DNA of 64,000 bases. Source: Isoetes taiwanensis (Eukaryota; Streptophyta; Lycopodiopsida; Isoetales; Isoetaceae). The position numbers and the translations under genes are program-made. The notes below the pieces were generated by a model. The model had not been told where the DNA came from and did no database searches. It saw only the letters and a program-made list of their open reading frames with translations. Numbering within the stretch: position 1 is the first letter of the stretch; every line of letters starts with the position of its first letter. Shown piece after piece: positions 1 to 10,683 of the stretch. The stretch is from the NCBI GenBank assembly GCA_021234155.1, contig JAJEKV010000058.1:2719060-2783059 (forward strand). Reading direction: 5' to 3'.

Positions 1-179
1 ATAACAATATCAACACTTGCAATAATATCATCGAGAACAAATCACATACTACCACATGCTGATGTCAAGTAGACAACAAATACATGCTAACATTATGCAA
101 CCATGACTACAGTGTCATCTAAGCATAACATCCCTAGATATATCACTTAACCGGAGCACATGGAAGTCTAACTTTCAAA

Positions 180-470
180 GGTTATATCAAGATTCCTTTA
201 GATTCCCCGATATTCTATGTAGATTCTCCTAGATTCTCTAGTTCCTACGAAGATTCCCTAGATTCGCCAAGATTCTGCCAACGTTCCCCTAGATTCTCAG
301 ATATCTAATGAAGATTCCCAAAGATCCTCTTGTGATTCCCGTAGAGTCTCTAATATTCCAATGAGATTACTCTAGATTCTCCAAGATCCCATGAAGATTC
401 TCGAAGATTCTCTTAAATTACTATAGATTCTGTTAGATTCCATGATTCCAAGAAGATTCTCAATATCCGA
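180..470. repeat. Degenerate GATTC-rich minisatellite
   Basis: About 290 bp in which AGATTC or GATTCC recurs every 8 to 20 bases (for example around 190-300 and 360-460), with CCTAGATTCTC-like variants. The spacing is irregular and the copies have diverged, so this is an old simple tandem array rather than a clean satellite. There is no coding potential in or beside it. Confidence 0.7.
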
Positions 471-1853
471 TCACATCGGCTCTAACTGCGACGAAACGAT
501 GTCAAGGCACCACTCATTAGAAAGCTCTCGATGAAAGGAATCCAGGGCATGGGCCCCAACTTCATCCGACCCCTCTACTGTAAGTTACGGGCCCTTGAAG
601 ATGATTATACAAATGAAGCTTCCTAGAAAGTCCATTCATAAATGTTGGTGACACATCATTACTTTTTTAATTAAATACGGGTGCCACCTCACCTCCTTTA
701 ATAAAAAATTGCAATTAAATAAAAAACTTAATGGCCAAGATTTCTCCTCCCTCTTTTGATCCAATGGCTGAGATTGGCTGCACCAAAAAGCATCTTTTCA
801 TGGACCTTCCTTGCACCTTCCTTACAAAAATCAAGGGCTAGAATTTATCCTTCCCTTTTGATCTAACGGTCAAGACATGTTGTGCATGCCACATCCAGAT
901 CATGACACACTGCCACCTCAAAAAATGGACGGCCGAGATCAATATGGATATGTAACACCACCATGTAACCACCCCAATATCTATCTAAACATATGTAATT
1001 GTGTTTCACATTTTTCTTTTCTCTTTTTTCTTTTTTATTTTCGTGGTTCTGCGCCGCAATCTAGACTCTTTCATTGTTGACACGTATTCCTCTTAGCGAC
1101 CATTAGAGGACATGCGAACAGTGATGAGGCGACCATTAGAGGCAGTGCTTTCGGGCGCCGGAGTGAAGATGAAATGTGAGCAATAATCTGAAGCCATAGC
1201 CTCTCAGATTCGAAAACATGGAGCAACCCAAGTACTGCCAGGAAGTGAAGCATGAACCCATCCTTTTAAAGTCATTGATAAAACCGTTGCAAGTAGGTTT
1301 CTGTGCAGCATTCAGCTTTGTTCTAATGATATCCCCTGTTTTGTACAGCATATATGGTGAAGCAACCGGCTCTGTACTGACGAACTCAAATAAGGGAGCT
1401 TATATCCCATAATAATTTAATGAATCTTCTAGCCAAACTCAACAAGAAATGGAGCTGCGAAATGGAGCCGAGGAAATAAGCTGAAGAAACACTTGCATGG
1501 TACAATCGCAGAGCCTCCTACGCTTCTTGGGTGCAAAATCGGTACTGGGTAGCAGAAATCACCGTCCGGACGCCGCTTACAAGTGCTTAAAATCGGTGTG
1601 TTTTAAACACGACGTGCGTGATTGAAGTATTGACATGTAGGGTGCGCGCCCGTCAAATGACAGGCTGAGAGAATCATAAACATGTTTGGTGCCGGAAACA
1701 TGAATGCCTGTAGCCCGCCATATTCCTGGATGGCGGGCTAACCCATCTTGAATTCAAGCAAAATGGAGGGACTAATTGTTTCCAAGAATTGCCTCGAACC
1801 GAAATTCAACAATTTGCCCTCACCAATTCAAAGAATACACGTAAACCGGATAG
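471..1853. other. AT-rich intergenic stretch, no supported gene
   Basis: Short open frames here (for example 877-1080 and 1218-1412) have no recognisable motif and no neighbouring exon-like sequence. A small palindrome, TAGCCCGCCA...TGGCGGGCTA, lies near 1,711-1,740. I see no other feature. Confidence 0.5.
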
Positions 1854-4572
1854 ATGAAACCCAATTCCTCTCCCCGTTCAATTTACAGAGCCATTGATGC
1901 AGCAAGGAAGAGAGATCAGAGGCAGAGATTGTATGCAAAGAAGGTAGCAATGAAGAAGAATTCCCCTTCTAAAGATTCGCCTTCAAAGACGAATAAGAAA
2001 TTGAGACCGAGTGACCATGAGAATAAGAGAAATTTCAGGGAGAAATTTATGAAGTATTCAACCAAATTAGTACAAATGTTGATGACAATGACAAAGGCCG
2101 CATCATTGATAGTCTTCTTTGGAGGGCAAGAGATTTACCAATTGCTTCTATAAAGAAATCTAAGCAGGTTACTATGGCCGAGCAAATGGTGAAGAATTTG
2201 AAGGAAACAATGCAAGAACATAAGTTTGAGAGGAATTATGACATGCTTCGTGCAAGGAAGTCCACCACGATAATGGCGGCAAAGCAGTACAAATGGTGTC
2301 AAGCCATTGAATCAAGCAGAAGTGGCGGTTGCTCAAGATCCCCGGAAAAACAATTTCAAATGCTTTTCAAAGAAGGGTGCAAGCTAACAAAGGGAAGGAC
2401 CTTGGTCAATGTTCGGGAGGAGGAAGCGGATGGATAGCATGTTAGATCACAATAGAGAAGTGTTATCAAGTTCTCGGGACGAGAAAATACAAGAGTTTCT
2501 CCATACAAGAAAGACGTGAGGAAGTATGTATCGAGACGGGAATAAAGATGGAACATCCAATTCACCTTCTTGAAGTCACCAAGTAAGTATTCATCCTATA
2601 TTGTAGGGTTCATTATATGTAGCATTTATTTGGCATTCACACGATTTCCCTAGCAGTTGCAATTCTACCTCGTGTTTAGAGGAGAATCCTCATATCAAAA
2701 TTGCATTGCAGACTTTTGAGAGGTTGAAACCTAGTTTTGTAAGGAGGATCGCGAGAGGCATACATGCTTTTGCATTTACCACTTGAAATTTGAATACATC
2801 ATGCAAGGATTGAAATAGCTGAGAAAATCGGTGGAGTTCATGACAATTGCAACCGCCATCGTGTGAGATTTGTGGCCCCGGCCCGGAATGTGCAGCCAAG
2901 GAGCATACAATCAAGTGTACCCGTGATTTATGGAGACAAGTGGTCTGCAAAGCAAAGGTGATGATGAGGAGTGGTTTGATCATAACCGCTTGATGTTGGC
3001 GTGTAAAAATGTGGGTTGGATAGAATTAGAAAATGTCCACAGAAATGGATGGCACGTTCAAAGATTACTAGTTACTTGGAAGACATTTGAAAAGCAACCT
3101 TTGTGGACCGTGACGTAGAATTTCCGGGGATCCAAGAAAGGCTTTGAGGTACAAACCTGCCTTGAGATTAGTACTGAGAAGGACATAAGTCCCAAAAATT
3201 TCAAGAGGAAGTGAAGAAGGTAATATCGATTTTGTTCCACACAATTACATAGCACATTGGCAGCCAATCGGTTTTAAATGTTGTATGTCATCATTTCCGA
3301 AGATACAATTGTATCATTATTGACTTTGCGAAAATTACAAAGATCAAGATCCGAATGAGCCCCGAGCCAATGCACCGCATACAGACCAAGTTTCTATACT
3401 TGTTCACATAACATATAGGCATGACAAAAGTGCTGATATTCCCTGTTCCCTGCAAGTGCATGAAGAAGACCGTCAAAGAAGAGAAAAAAACGAAGGTTGG
3501 AGCAGATCGGGGAATAGACTCAACAACGGTAGGAAGATCATAAAAGAGACTCACTTTTACATTTCATGATAAAGTGCATGACTCATTATTTGTGGAACAC
3601 TGCCTACAAAAGCATGTTGCATGGCTTAAGGAACAGGAAATAGAGTATGAGAAGCATTGGTTTTGGAGTGATGGCTGCTCATCACAATTCAAGTCAGGAA
3701 AACCTTTTTTTTTCTTAGGCATGTACTTCACAATCAATGACAAGGAAATAGTGTGGAACTACTTTGCCACTGCTCATGGTAAAGGTGAACATGATGGTGC
3801 AGGTCTTTGTTATCAAAAGGTCGCTAAGTAAGGAACAACTCAAACCCAATGGTGTGCAAATCGAGGCATGCTAAAGATATTGTAAAATTTACATTGTACA
3901 TATTTCAGCAGATCTACCAACGATGAAACAGATGAGATCAAAAGATATTTTTGGGAAATTGAACTTCGTTGTTGTGGCAAACATGGAAGAATATGAAATT
4001 GAAACACTCAAAGGCACAAAGAAGATTCAATGTATCGGACACTGCTGCCAGGACTAGACCAAAACAAAGCTTGCTCATAGATGCCCCGTCATGTTTCTTT
4101 CGTTTTGCATGGATCATAATTGGGACTCCCCGTGCATCAATACAGTAGATTAGGAAAGTGGGAGGTAACCCACTTAAAACCGGGGAGTTGAGAAGAAAAA
4201 GGAGACTCTTGAACAAGCCAATGAATGGATCGATAATTTGGTAGAGGTAGGTGACAATTTTGCGTTGAATCTTTGAGGTAGACAATTCCGAGGGGTGTGG
4301 ACTTCTACATCCTCAAGTGCACAGAACCCAAATGCACACTTGAAGATTCATACAAAGATGGATGGGGGCAAAAATTTGGAGTGCATGAGGTTATCTTAAG
4401 TGGATTGTATTATCAATTCTTGGGTAATTTCAAGTATATGTTGCTCACTAAACAACCCGAAGCCTCCGTGCACAGCCATGTGGTAAGATATCCTAAAATT
4501 GATATGGAAAAAGTAGAAGGCACAGACATGTACAGAATTTCACAGGAGACCCATGAAATTCCAGACCACTAA
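1854..4572 (+). pseudogene. Broken transposase-like protein of unknown function (SDGCSSQF / HGKGEHDGAG family)
   Basis: A plus-strand coding remnant split over several frames. The start at 1,854 gives a lysine- and arginine-rich N-terminus. The middle (about 2,174-3,540) is interrupted by many stops. A readable block at 3,574-3,831 contains WSDGCSSQFKS followed about 40 residues later by FATAHGKGEHDGAG. A last block at 4,297-4,572 begins DFYILKCTEPKCTLEDSY. The SDG...Q(F/Y)K...HGKG..DG.G pairing is known to me from large uncharacterised families in plants and animals that look like domesticated or mobile DDE-type genes; that assignment is inference. The conserved Asp, His-Gly-Lys-Gly and C-terminal Cys-rich block are all present in order, so this is one decayed gene and not chance ORFs. 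It runs tail to tail into a minus-strand coiled-coil remnant. Confidence 0.55.
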
Positions 4573-5552
4573 GGAATTCCAGACCACATGCCGAACATGT
4601 ATAAAATGAATCTTCCACTAGCAACTTATCTCGTATAATAGTAGAGATGCTAAATGTTGCAGGAGTATCCATTTTCAGCTTCCACAAATTGTTTATGTAG
4701 AAATGCAGAAGTCTCTGTTCTTCTTCGAGAACTTTTAACTCCTCCTCAAGTTTGAGTTTACGTTTGACCTGCTCATTAACAGATGTAGGGTTCATTGCTT
4801 TTTGTACCTTGTTCCCGTGCCAAGTTTCCATCTGGACGATGCTGCTCCAAATCTTTAATTTCTGCCTCCAACTCACATGTTGGATTAAGCTGAACTCCTC
4901 CCGTTTTGTAGCCAAATCATTTGTGGCCTTTGTCTTAAAACCTGTTTTCGCCTCTTCCAACATCATTTTTCTGTAATTGAGGCCTTCTCATTGCCTTTCA
5001 GCTCACTTCCCACTTGCTTCCAGTTCTTTGTGATAAGTAAAACCGATTTTCCAATCTCTGTCTTTGCATTCTCTAAGGTTTTTATGTTTTCATCACATGC
5101 AATCGACCTCATTTGATCCACCGCCACCTTTGGCTTTGCCTTCATTTCGATTTTCCTAACATGTGCTACAACATCGCCTCTGTTTTTTACTTGTCTATTG
5201 TTGTGGTATCTTTGACATTGCACGACAAATGCGGCCCGGTTACTTTGTGTTCCTCGGGTGCAAGTATTGATCTAGTGCAATTTTCAAACGCAAAAGCAAG
5301 GGCGATTGCTTTCTTACTTCTTTGTTGTGACAATTCTTGTAGATTTTTCTACAGAGTGTTTCCAACTTCTCTTGAAGATGCTCCTTTGCACGTGCCATTT
5401 TATCTTTCCCTTGTTCAACTTCTTTGTCCAAACGAGAATCCCAATCTCGATCCGTGACATTATTTTCCAACCAAGCTTCTTCCTCGTGGGGCTTCACCCC
5501 GGTGCCTGAACCTCGATGGTGTGAAAATCATCCGCGCTCCATGCCTCCATCG
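4493..5552 (-). pseudogene. Coiled-coil protein remnant, unidentified
   Basis: Reading the minus strand from an ATG at 5,550-5,552, an acidic N-terminus (starting MEAWSADDFHTIE) is followed, after a frame change near 5,497, by a charged helical stretch. That stretch contains RAKEHLQEKLETLCRK at about 5,370. Further lysine- and glutamate-rich helical frames lie at 4,963-5,223 and 4,493-4,966 (for example VKRKLKLEEELKVLEEEQRLL). These look like successive coiled-coil segments of one protein broken by frameshifts. The KLE-LCR phrase resembles taxilin family proteins, but too weakly to name the gene. The last frame overlaps the 3' end of the plus-strand transposase-like remnant by about 80 bp. 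I do not recognise a function. Confidence 0.4.
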
Positions 5553-6663
5553 TCAACAGTGAAACACTGATCTGAGTTTTCGCGCCCAGGGGGAAAGGAG
5601 GGAGAAGGGCGTGACGGGCTTCGACGTCCATGAAGTTTCAAAGACTTAAAGTGCTTAAACGCTTCGCCAAAAGTTGTACCCCACTAGCGATTTTACACCC
5701 TCTTTTTAATTTTTTTTCAAAGAATTCTTATCGATTTGTAAACATGCAGGGGATTTTGGACACGGTCAAGCTCCACCAATATTATCTGCTAAAAGGTACC
5801 ATGGAGTCCGCTTGCATCCAAAACTTGGCTTACTGATTTTTCCACCACACTAACAACTGTCATGCTTTCCATTTACATGTCAAACCCATGTACTGAGCGC
5901 CAAACTGTAAATGAGATAAATCTTGCAGCCTGGACACTGATTGCTGATAAACGCAGGCAAATGTTGCATTTTTTAAATTCATTACTCTTGGAACAAATGC
6001 TGCCATTAAATTAGATTTGGGCATTCTATAGCCAAGATTAGATTTGTTAGATGATGGAAGTGGATTAGTATGGTTGGTCGAAGAATTACATTTGAGTTTT
6101 TAATCTGCTTTGGTGTTTGTCGATCAAGCTCGCTACCAGGATGAAGAGTCCAATCCCTTTCTATGGACATCTTAATCTTTATTTTTATATCAAATTGAGA
6201 TGCGTCTAAGCTAGCATATTTAATTTAGCATTTCAATTCTGCTTACACTATTTGACGACACCCATTTTAAAGGAGAGATGCTGCTAAGCTGTGCATATTC
6301 TGGAGCTTCCCTGCATGCTATTTAAAGTGATTACTTAGATAATTTGTGCAACGTGATTTTGCTAGAAATACCCTTTAGACTTCCATACAGGGTAATACTT
6401 TTGAAATGCTTACATCAAAAGTCTGCTTTCTTATGCAGGCCCGTCATCCTTGTGATTTTTGCAGGCCTGAGGAAATGGTCATGGTGCAGTATAGGATGAC
6501 CCAAATGAGCGTTTTGTCTGCCGCAAGTAGCCCTCACCCTATATTCTGCCCTGTGCATTATGGCAAAAAAATGCCACCTTCAACTCAAAGTCATATTTAA
6601 TGATATAGAAAGTCAGTACTTTATAATACAAAGATGTTCTTGGATTACCAGAGTTTTTTATTA
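5553..6663. other. No supported gene
   Basis: AT-rich sequence. Small open frames (5,630-5,836 and 6,406-6,600) show no motif, no splice context and no repeat. Nothing else is visible. Confidence 0.45.
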
Positions 6664-6900
6664 CTAATGGTTCAAGGATGGCAACATACGATTCTGTTCA
6701 TTCTTTTGTTGCGCTGGATATGATGGATGAGGAAGAACAGTACCAAGGCTTGGCTTCTTAGGCAAACTCGTGAAAACTTTCTTGTGCCAAACATGTTTTG
6801 GACAAAAATTAAATGAAAATATTATGTGGATAAAATTTTCTCCCTCATTTACTATCCCCATCCTAGCAGGACCCAATTTGAAATTTCCTTCTTGCAATGC

Positions 6901-7002
6901 TGCATTTGATATATTGTTTAAGGAGCTTCGTTGGAGCTCAGGAATGGAATCTGCATTTGATATATTGTTTAAGGAGCTTTGATGGAGCTCAGGAATGGAA
7001 TC
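6901..7002. repeat. Two-copy 51-bp tandem repeat
   Basis: A 51-bp unit beginning TGCATTTGATATATTG occurs at 6,901-6,951 and again at 6,952-7,002, with two or three differences. It abuts the larger duplicated block that begins at 7,011. Confidence 0.9.
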
Positions 7003-7010
7003 TGAAGAAT

Positions 7011-7577
7011 CCCATCGATCCGAGCCATCGGATCGAAATTCTAGAATGGGGCGAGCATGCATGTCTTGCATGCATGCATGCGGCGCATGCCTTCTCTGGT
7101 TGGGAGGTCGCTATATTAGGGCGTTCTTCATCAACGTCTCATCGGCGCTTCCTCTTCTCTCTCAGCATCTTATTCTCTTTTTCTTTGAACCCATGCGAGG
7201 GAGGGCTTCTCCCCTGCTTGGATTGACTAATTTACGGCGTTTCTTTCATCTTTGTGGCATGTCCTTTCTCGGCCTTGCTTCTTCTTTAGCCCAAATCCTT
7301 TGACCTTCGTCCCTCGATCCCGCTTTGATAAGGAAGTTCTCTTCTATTAGGGAGGTTTTTGTGTTTTCATGCGAGCCCCATTCTAGAATCCCATCGATCC
7401 AGAGCCATCGGATGAAATTCTAGAATGGGGCGCAGCATGCATGTCTTGCATGCATGCATGCGCGCATGCCTTCTCGGTTGGGAGATCGCTATATTAGGCG
7501 AGGTTCTTCATCAACGCCTCATCGGGCGCTTCCTCTTCTCTCTCAGCGGTTACCTTATTCTCTTTTCTTTGAACCCA
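7011..7577. repeat. Duplicated promoter-like module rich in CATGCATG
   Basis: Two copies of a module of roughly 185 bp lie at 7,011-7,193 and 7,390-7,577. Each begins CCCATCGATCC, then has TTCTAGAATGGGGCG, a run of alternating GCATGCATG words, CTATATTAGG, TCATCAACG and CTTCCTCTTCTCTCTCAGC. The copies differ by small indels and substitutions. CATGCATG is the RY motif known to bind plant B3 factors of the ABI3/FUS3/LEC2 type. CTATATTA about 45 bp downstream could serve as a TATA box and is followed by a pyrimidine-rich initiator-like tract. Promoter function is inference; no gene start is recognisable downstream. Part of the same sequence (GAGGTTTTTGT...TTTTCATGCGAGCCCC) recurs at 7,346-7,385 and 8,058-8,099. 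Confidence 0.7.
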
Positions 7578-7609
7578 CCCTCCCCTTCTTTGTTTAATGT
7601 ATTTGTCGC

Positions 7610-7720
7610 CCGGCACGCGTGAATAGCCCCTCTATTTGAAGAGGTTTTTTGTTTATTGTCGCGTGGCACGCATGATCAACCCTTCCACTTTGGGAGGTTT
7701 GTTTTGTCACATTTTTTTCT
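7610..7720. repeat. Two tandem hairpin units
   Basis: A unit of about 57 bp is repeated. Each copy has a GTCGC..GGCACGC(G/A)TGA word, then an inverted pair (CCCCTC...GAAGAGG in the first, CCCTTCC...GGGAGG in the second), then a T-rich run. The layout resembles the hairpin at 7,840-7,880 and the one in the LINE tail at 28,233-28,262, which suggests a family of structured repeats. Confidence 0.5.
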
Positions 7721-7812
7721 AGTGTTGGTGATGTGCGTGCACAGTTGGCGGCGGCAGCCGACTTCTCCATTCGTGGGTTTTGGGAGCCGAATTCTCACCT
7801 TTTACGTTTGTC

Positions 7813-7950
7813 CAAGCCCCTTGCGCCGGGCTTATCACTAGGATTTTTCCTCGAAAACCCGAGAGGGTGGGGTTTTTTAATCCCGGTGATAAGCTTTTGG
7901 CAGGTACGCAAGCCAAACCTCTATTAGCATTATATTTTATGGGGTCCAAA
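7813..7950 (+). repeat. Structured repeat resembling the 3' tail of the LINE at 28.2-28.3 kb
   Basis: The segment TCGAAAACCC...GGGGTTTTTTAATCC is shared with 28,234-28,266, and both copies continue to a TATT...GGGTCC word. The 7.8 kb copy is enclosed by a perfect 9-bp inverted repeat, GCTTATCAC / GTGATAAGC. Sharing of a folded 3' end between a LINE and a short non-coding sequence is typical of SINE-LINE partnerships; that reading is inference. No RNA polymerase III A or B box was confidently located. Confidence 0.45.
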
Positions 7951-10220
7951 TTATATAATTGGACATTCCCTTTATTTTTTCGTGGGTAGTTCGCATGTGT
8001 GCGTCTCCCACTATCCACCATTGTAGAAAATCTGCTGAGATGAATGAGAAGCCTATCTATGGAGGTTTTTGTTGTTTTCATGCGAGCCCCATTCTAGAAT
8101 TTGCAATACCCACAACATTGGATGGTCCATTTCAGCGTGTAACTCAACCCCTTGAACTAACTTTAAGGATTAAAAGCCACTACTTACACTTGCATCACAA
8201 GAACAATATAATTGCCACAATAAACCTATTCAACAACTAAATCTTCTAGTGGCAACCCACTTATTTGCTCAATGATGGAATTTTTCAATCCATGCATAAA
8301 TACCTTAGCTTTTGCTCAATGATGGAATTTTTAGAATCATGAATAACCACGTTAGGTTGTTTGAGAGTGCTTTAAAAAATAAAACTTGCTTATAAGCATG
8401 AATCATAAAAAGCATCTAACATACATGCCTTTTGACCACTACTTACATTTGATATAAATAGCGAAATATTATTAAATATTTTATTTAAATAACATGTCCA
8501 ACTATGCATGTTTGGAACCAAAGAAATGTTCGCGGCAGCCTGAGTGTTATTGGATGCTAGAAACAAAAAGGACGAGACAAACAATAGTGAGAATCCCATG
8601 GTGGTCGACTATAGCACCTATCTATCCTATGGGCGCAAAACATGAGGCAATATTGCGGGTTCAACTCCTGCATGTTTTTCAAGCTATATGTTCGAACTGA
8701 TACATCAAGTAGTCCTAGCAATTCTAACCTATAGAGGAGCGTACTTAAAAGGATTAGGACGTTAATAATGAGTTTAACTGCGCGTGTTTTATTTCTCATT
8801 GTTAAAAATATAGTGGATTTAATTGAACAAGTTAGGAATGCTATAATGGATCCACTTGAATAGGCTAGGAACTAAACAAATGTTTGCGGCCTTCTTTCAC
8901 ACCATTCTCGAATTAACACAAAAGTTCCTTATGATGATTTTGGAAAAGAGAAATGTTCGCGGCGGCCAAGGCCGCCGCGATAAATTTCTTGTATATATAA
9001 TAGGATAGGATAGGATAGGATAATAATAGGATAACAGAATATATAACAGATATACCACGTATATATTGGCCAATGTAATAATCAATTTAATAAACATATG
9101 AATGCGCTTACCCTCTTTTACAAAACATGGGGCTTACATTGGCACGCCTGCTAACACGCTAGGTTCGTTACATTCTCCCCTTCAAATTTTCAACCCATGT
9201 CCCCATGGGCGAGCTGAGAAGATATGGTTCAGTCAAAATCAACTACGTTTCTTCTATGCCTTCCAAATATTAATAAAGCATATATATATCCTTACGGCTA
9301 GCATACAAACATCAAGGAGTCCTCAGTCTAGTAAACATTATGGTTGCTAATAAATTTTGATCTAGCTAATACTATGAACTACACGCATAAATAAAACCAG
9401 CATGTCGACATGGCATCTAGTCCCTAACAAGCTATAAAGCAGCCTTGAGAACCAGTTTTCTGCATATAAGCATCTCTAAGTGAGCACTTATAAGCATTAT
9501 TACATTTTCCACGTAGTGAATAGTCTTGGCCTGCATTATCATGATTTATGTTATCGTTCCGAAGTGGCTTGCATATTGTAGTGAATAGTCTTGGCCATTG
9601 ACTTTGTCATTGTTATGCCATTTGGAAACGGCTTGCATCTTGTACAATTAGACGTAGACATATATCGGAAGGCAAGAAGCCTGTCTCAGCATTCCTGCAG
9701 CATTTTCACCTATTATCTAATTATACAAAATTAGTTGATAGCTGTTGTTAGCTCAATGCACATTCTTCCTCCAGCTTCTTGTGCAATGAGATTTTAGTCT
9801 CATGCACAAATAAAAAATATGAACATCATGAATATCATCACATGAGAAAGATTTAAGGATATAATTATTGCATCCAATGCATTGCAAGCCACATGAAAAT
9901 AATAAATTATATGCAACTATAATTAAACATTCTTTCCTTGATCATTTGAATTTCTTATTGCCCTTCTAATCTCTCTGCTCTTCCTTATGACATTCAACAT
10001 GTAGATCTTGTATAACTTCAATGCTGCAGTTGAATTCCTCATTTTCATTCAGGTAGTGATACAATCTGCACTGAACTTCCATTAAGGTCCTAAGCGATGA
10101 CAGAAATCAGTCTTTTAATTCCACTCCCTGTTAATTTAAAATACTAGTGATACTGTATACCTCTTCATGGCCTGCACACCCAGCATATCATGTATTACAA
10201 ATATCATAAATGATTAAGAA
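7951..10220. other. AT-rich intergenic stretch with small tandem repeats, no supported gene
   Basis: Small tandem duplications lie at 8,264-8,345 (period 47 bp) and 9,514-9,643 (period 65 bp, beginning TAGTGAATAGTCTTGGCC). A (TAGGA)n microsatellite lies near 9,000-9,030. The word AAATGTTCGCGGC(A/G)GCC occurs at about 8,524-8,541 and 8,951-8,967, with a weaker relative near 8,878. No open frame here carries a motif. Confidence 0.5.
8949..8989. repeat. 41-bp near-perfect palindrome, MITE-like hairpin
   Basis: Two arms of about 19-20 bp (AGAAATGTTCGCGGCGGCC and its near complement) flank a central AA, so the core reads GCGGCGGCCAAGGCCGCCGC. The same core with a related left arm occurs at 60,412-60,430. 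A GC-rich palindrome in AT-rich surroundings, present twice in the window, fits a tiny terminal-inverted-repeat element. Confidence 0.65.
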
Positions 10221-10683
10221 TTAGCTACAGAGCATTGCTTCTGTTCTTTGATACGGACACAAATGCCTGCTGCAGATATACTTCTTTTCAAAAACTGTAA
10301 TGCTGATGCAATGTCCCCAAAGGGTGTACAATTCTCTATCTTTTTTACATTCTAATGAGAAAGTCTTGAAATAGACTTGGTACTTCATTGTGCATGCCAG
10401 TACACAAATTATGGAGAGCAATTGCTCTCCATGGAAAATATATTTTCAGATCAACCAGCATCTATCTCGATGCTATATTGTCATCTTAAGCTGCTATCCA
10501 TTAACAAAATTCGAAACAGTGTCGAGTCATTGCAATCTTGGAAACTTGATGCCCTCAAAGCTATGGAAATGTAGCAGTCGAATCACTGAGCAGGCTTCTC
10601 GCAAAAAGGAAACTTAGCATTTTCACTCAGCTTTTGAGAACCAAGTCTGATAAAAACTATAGCTTTTGATGCCCTCCTTAAAG

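Noticed and set aside
5240-5497. Possible taxilin homology of the coiled-coil remnant
   Set aside because: Only a short KLExLCR phrase agrees, and coiled coils give such matches by chance.
7610-7950. Hairpin plus T-run motifs as transcription terminators
   Set aside because: Such terminators are bacterial. This is plant nuclear DNA, so they are treated as structured repeats.
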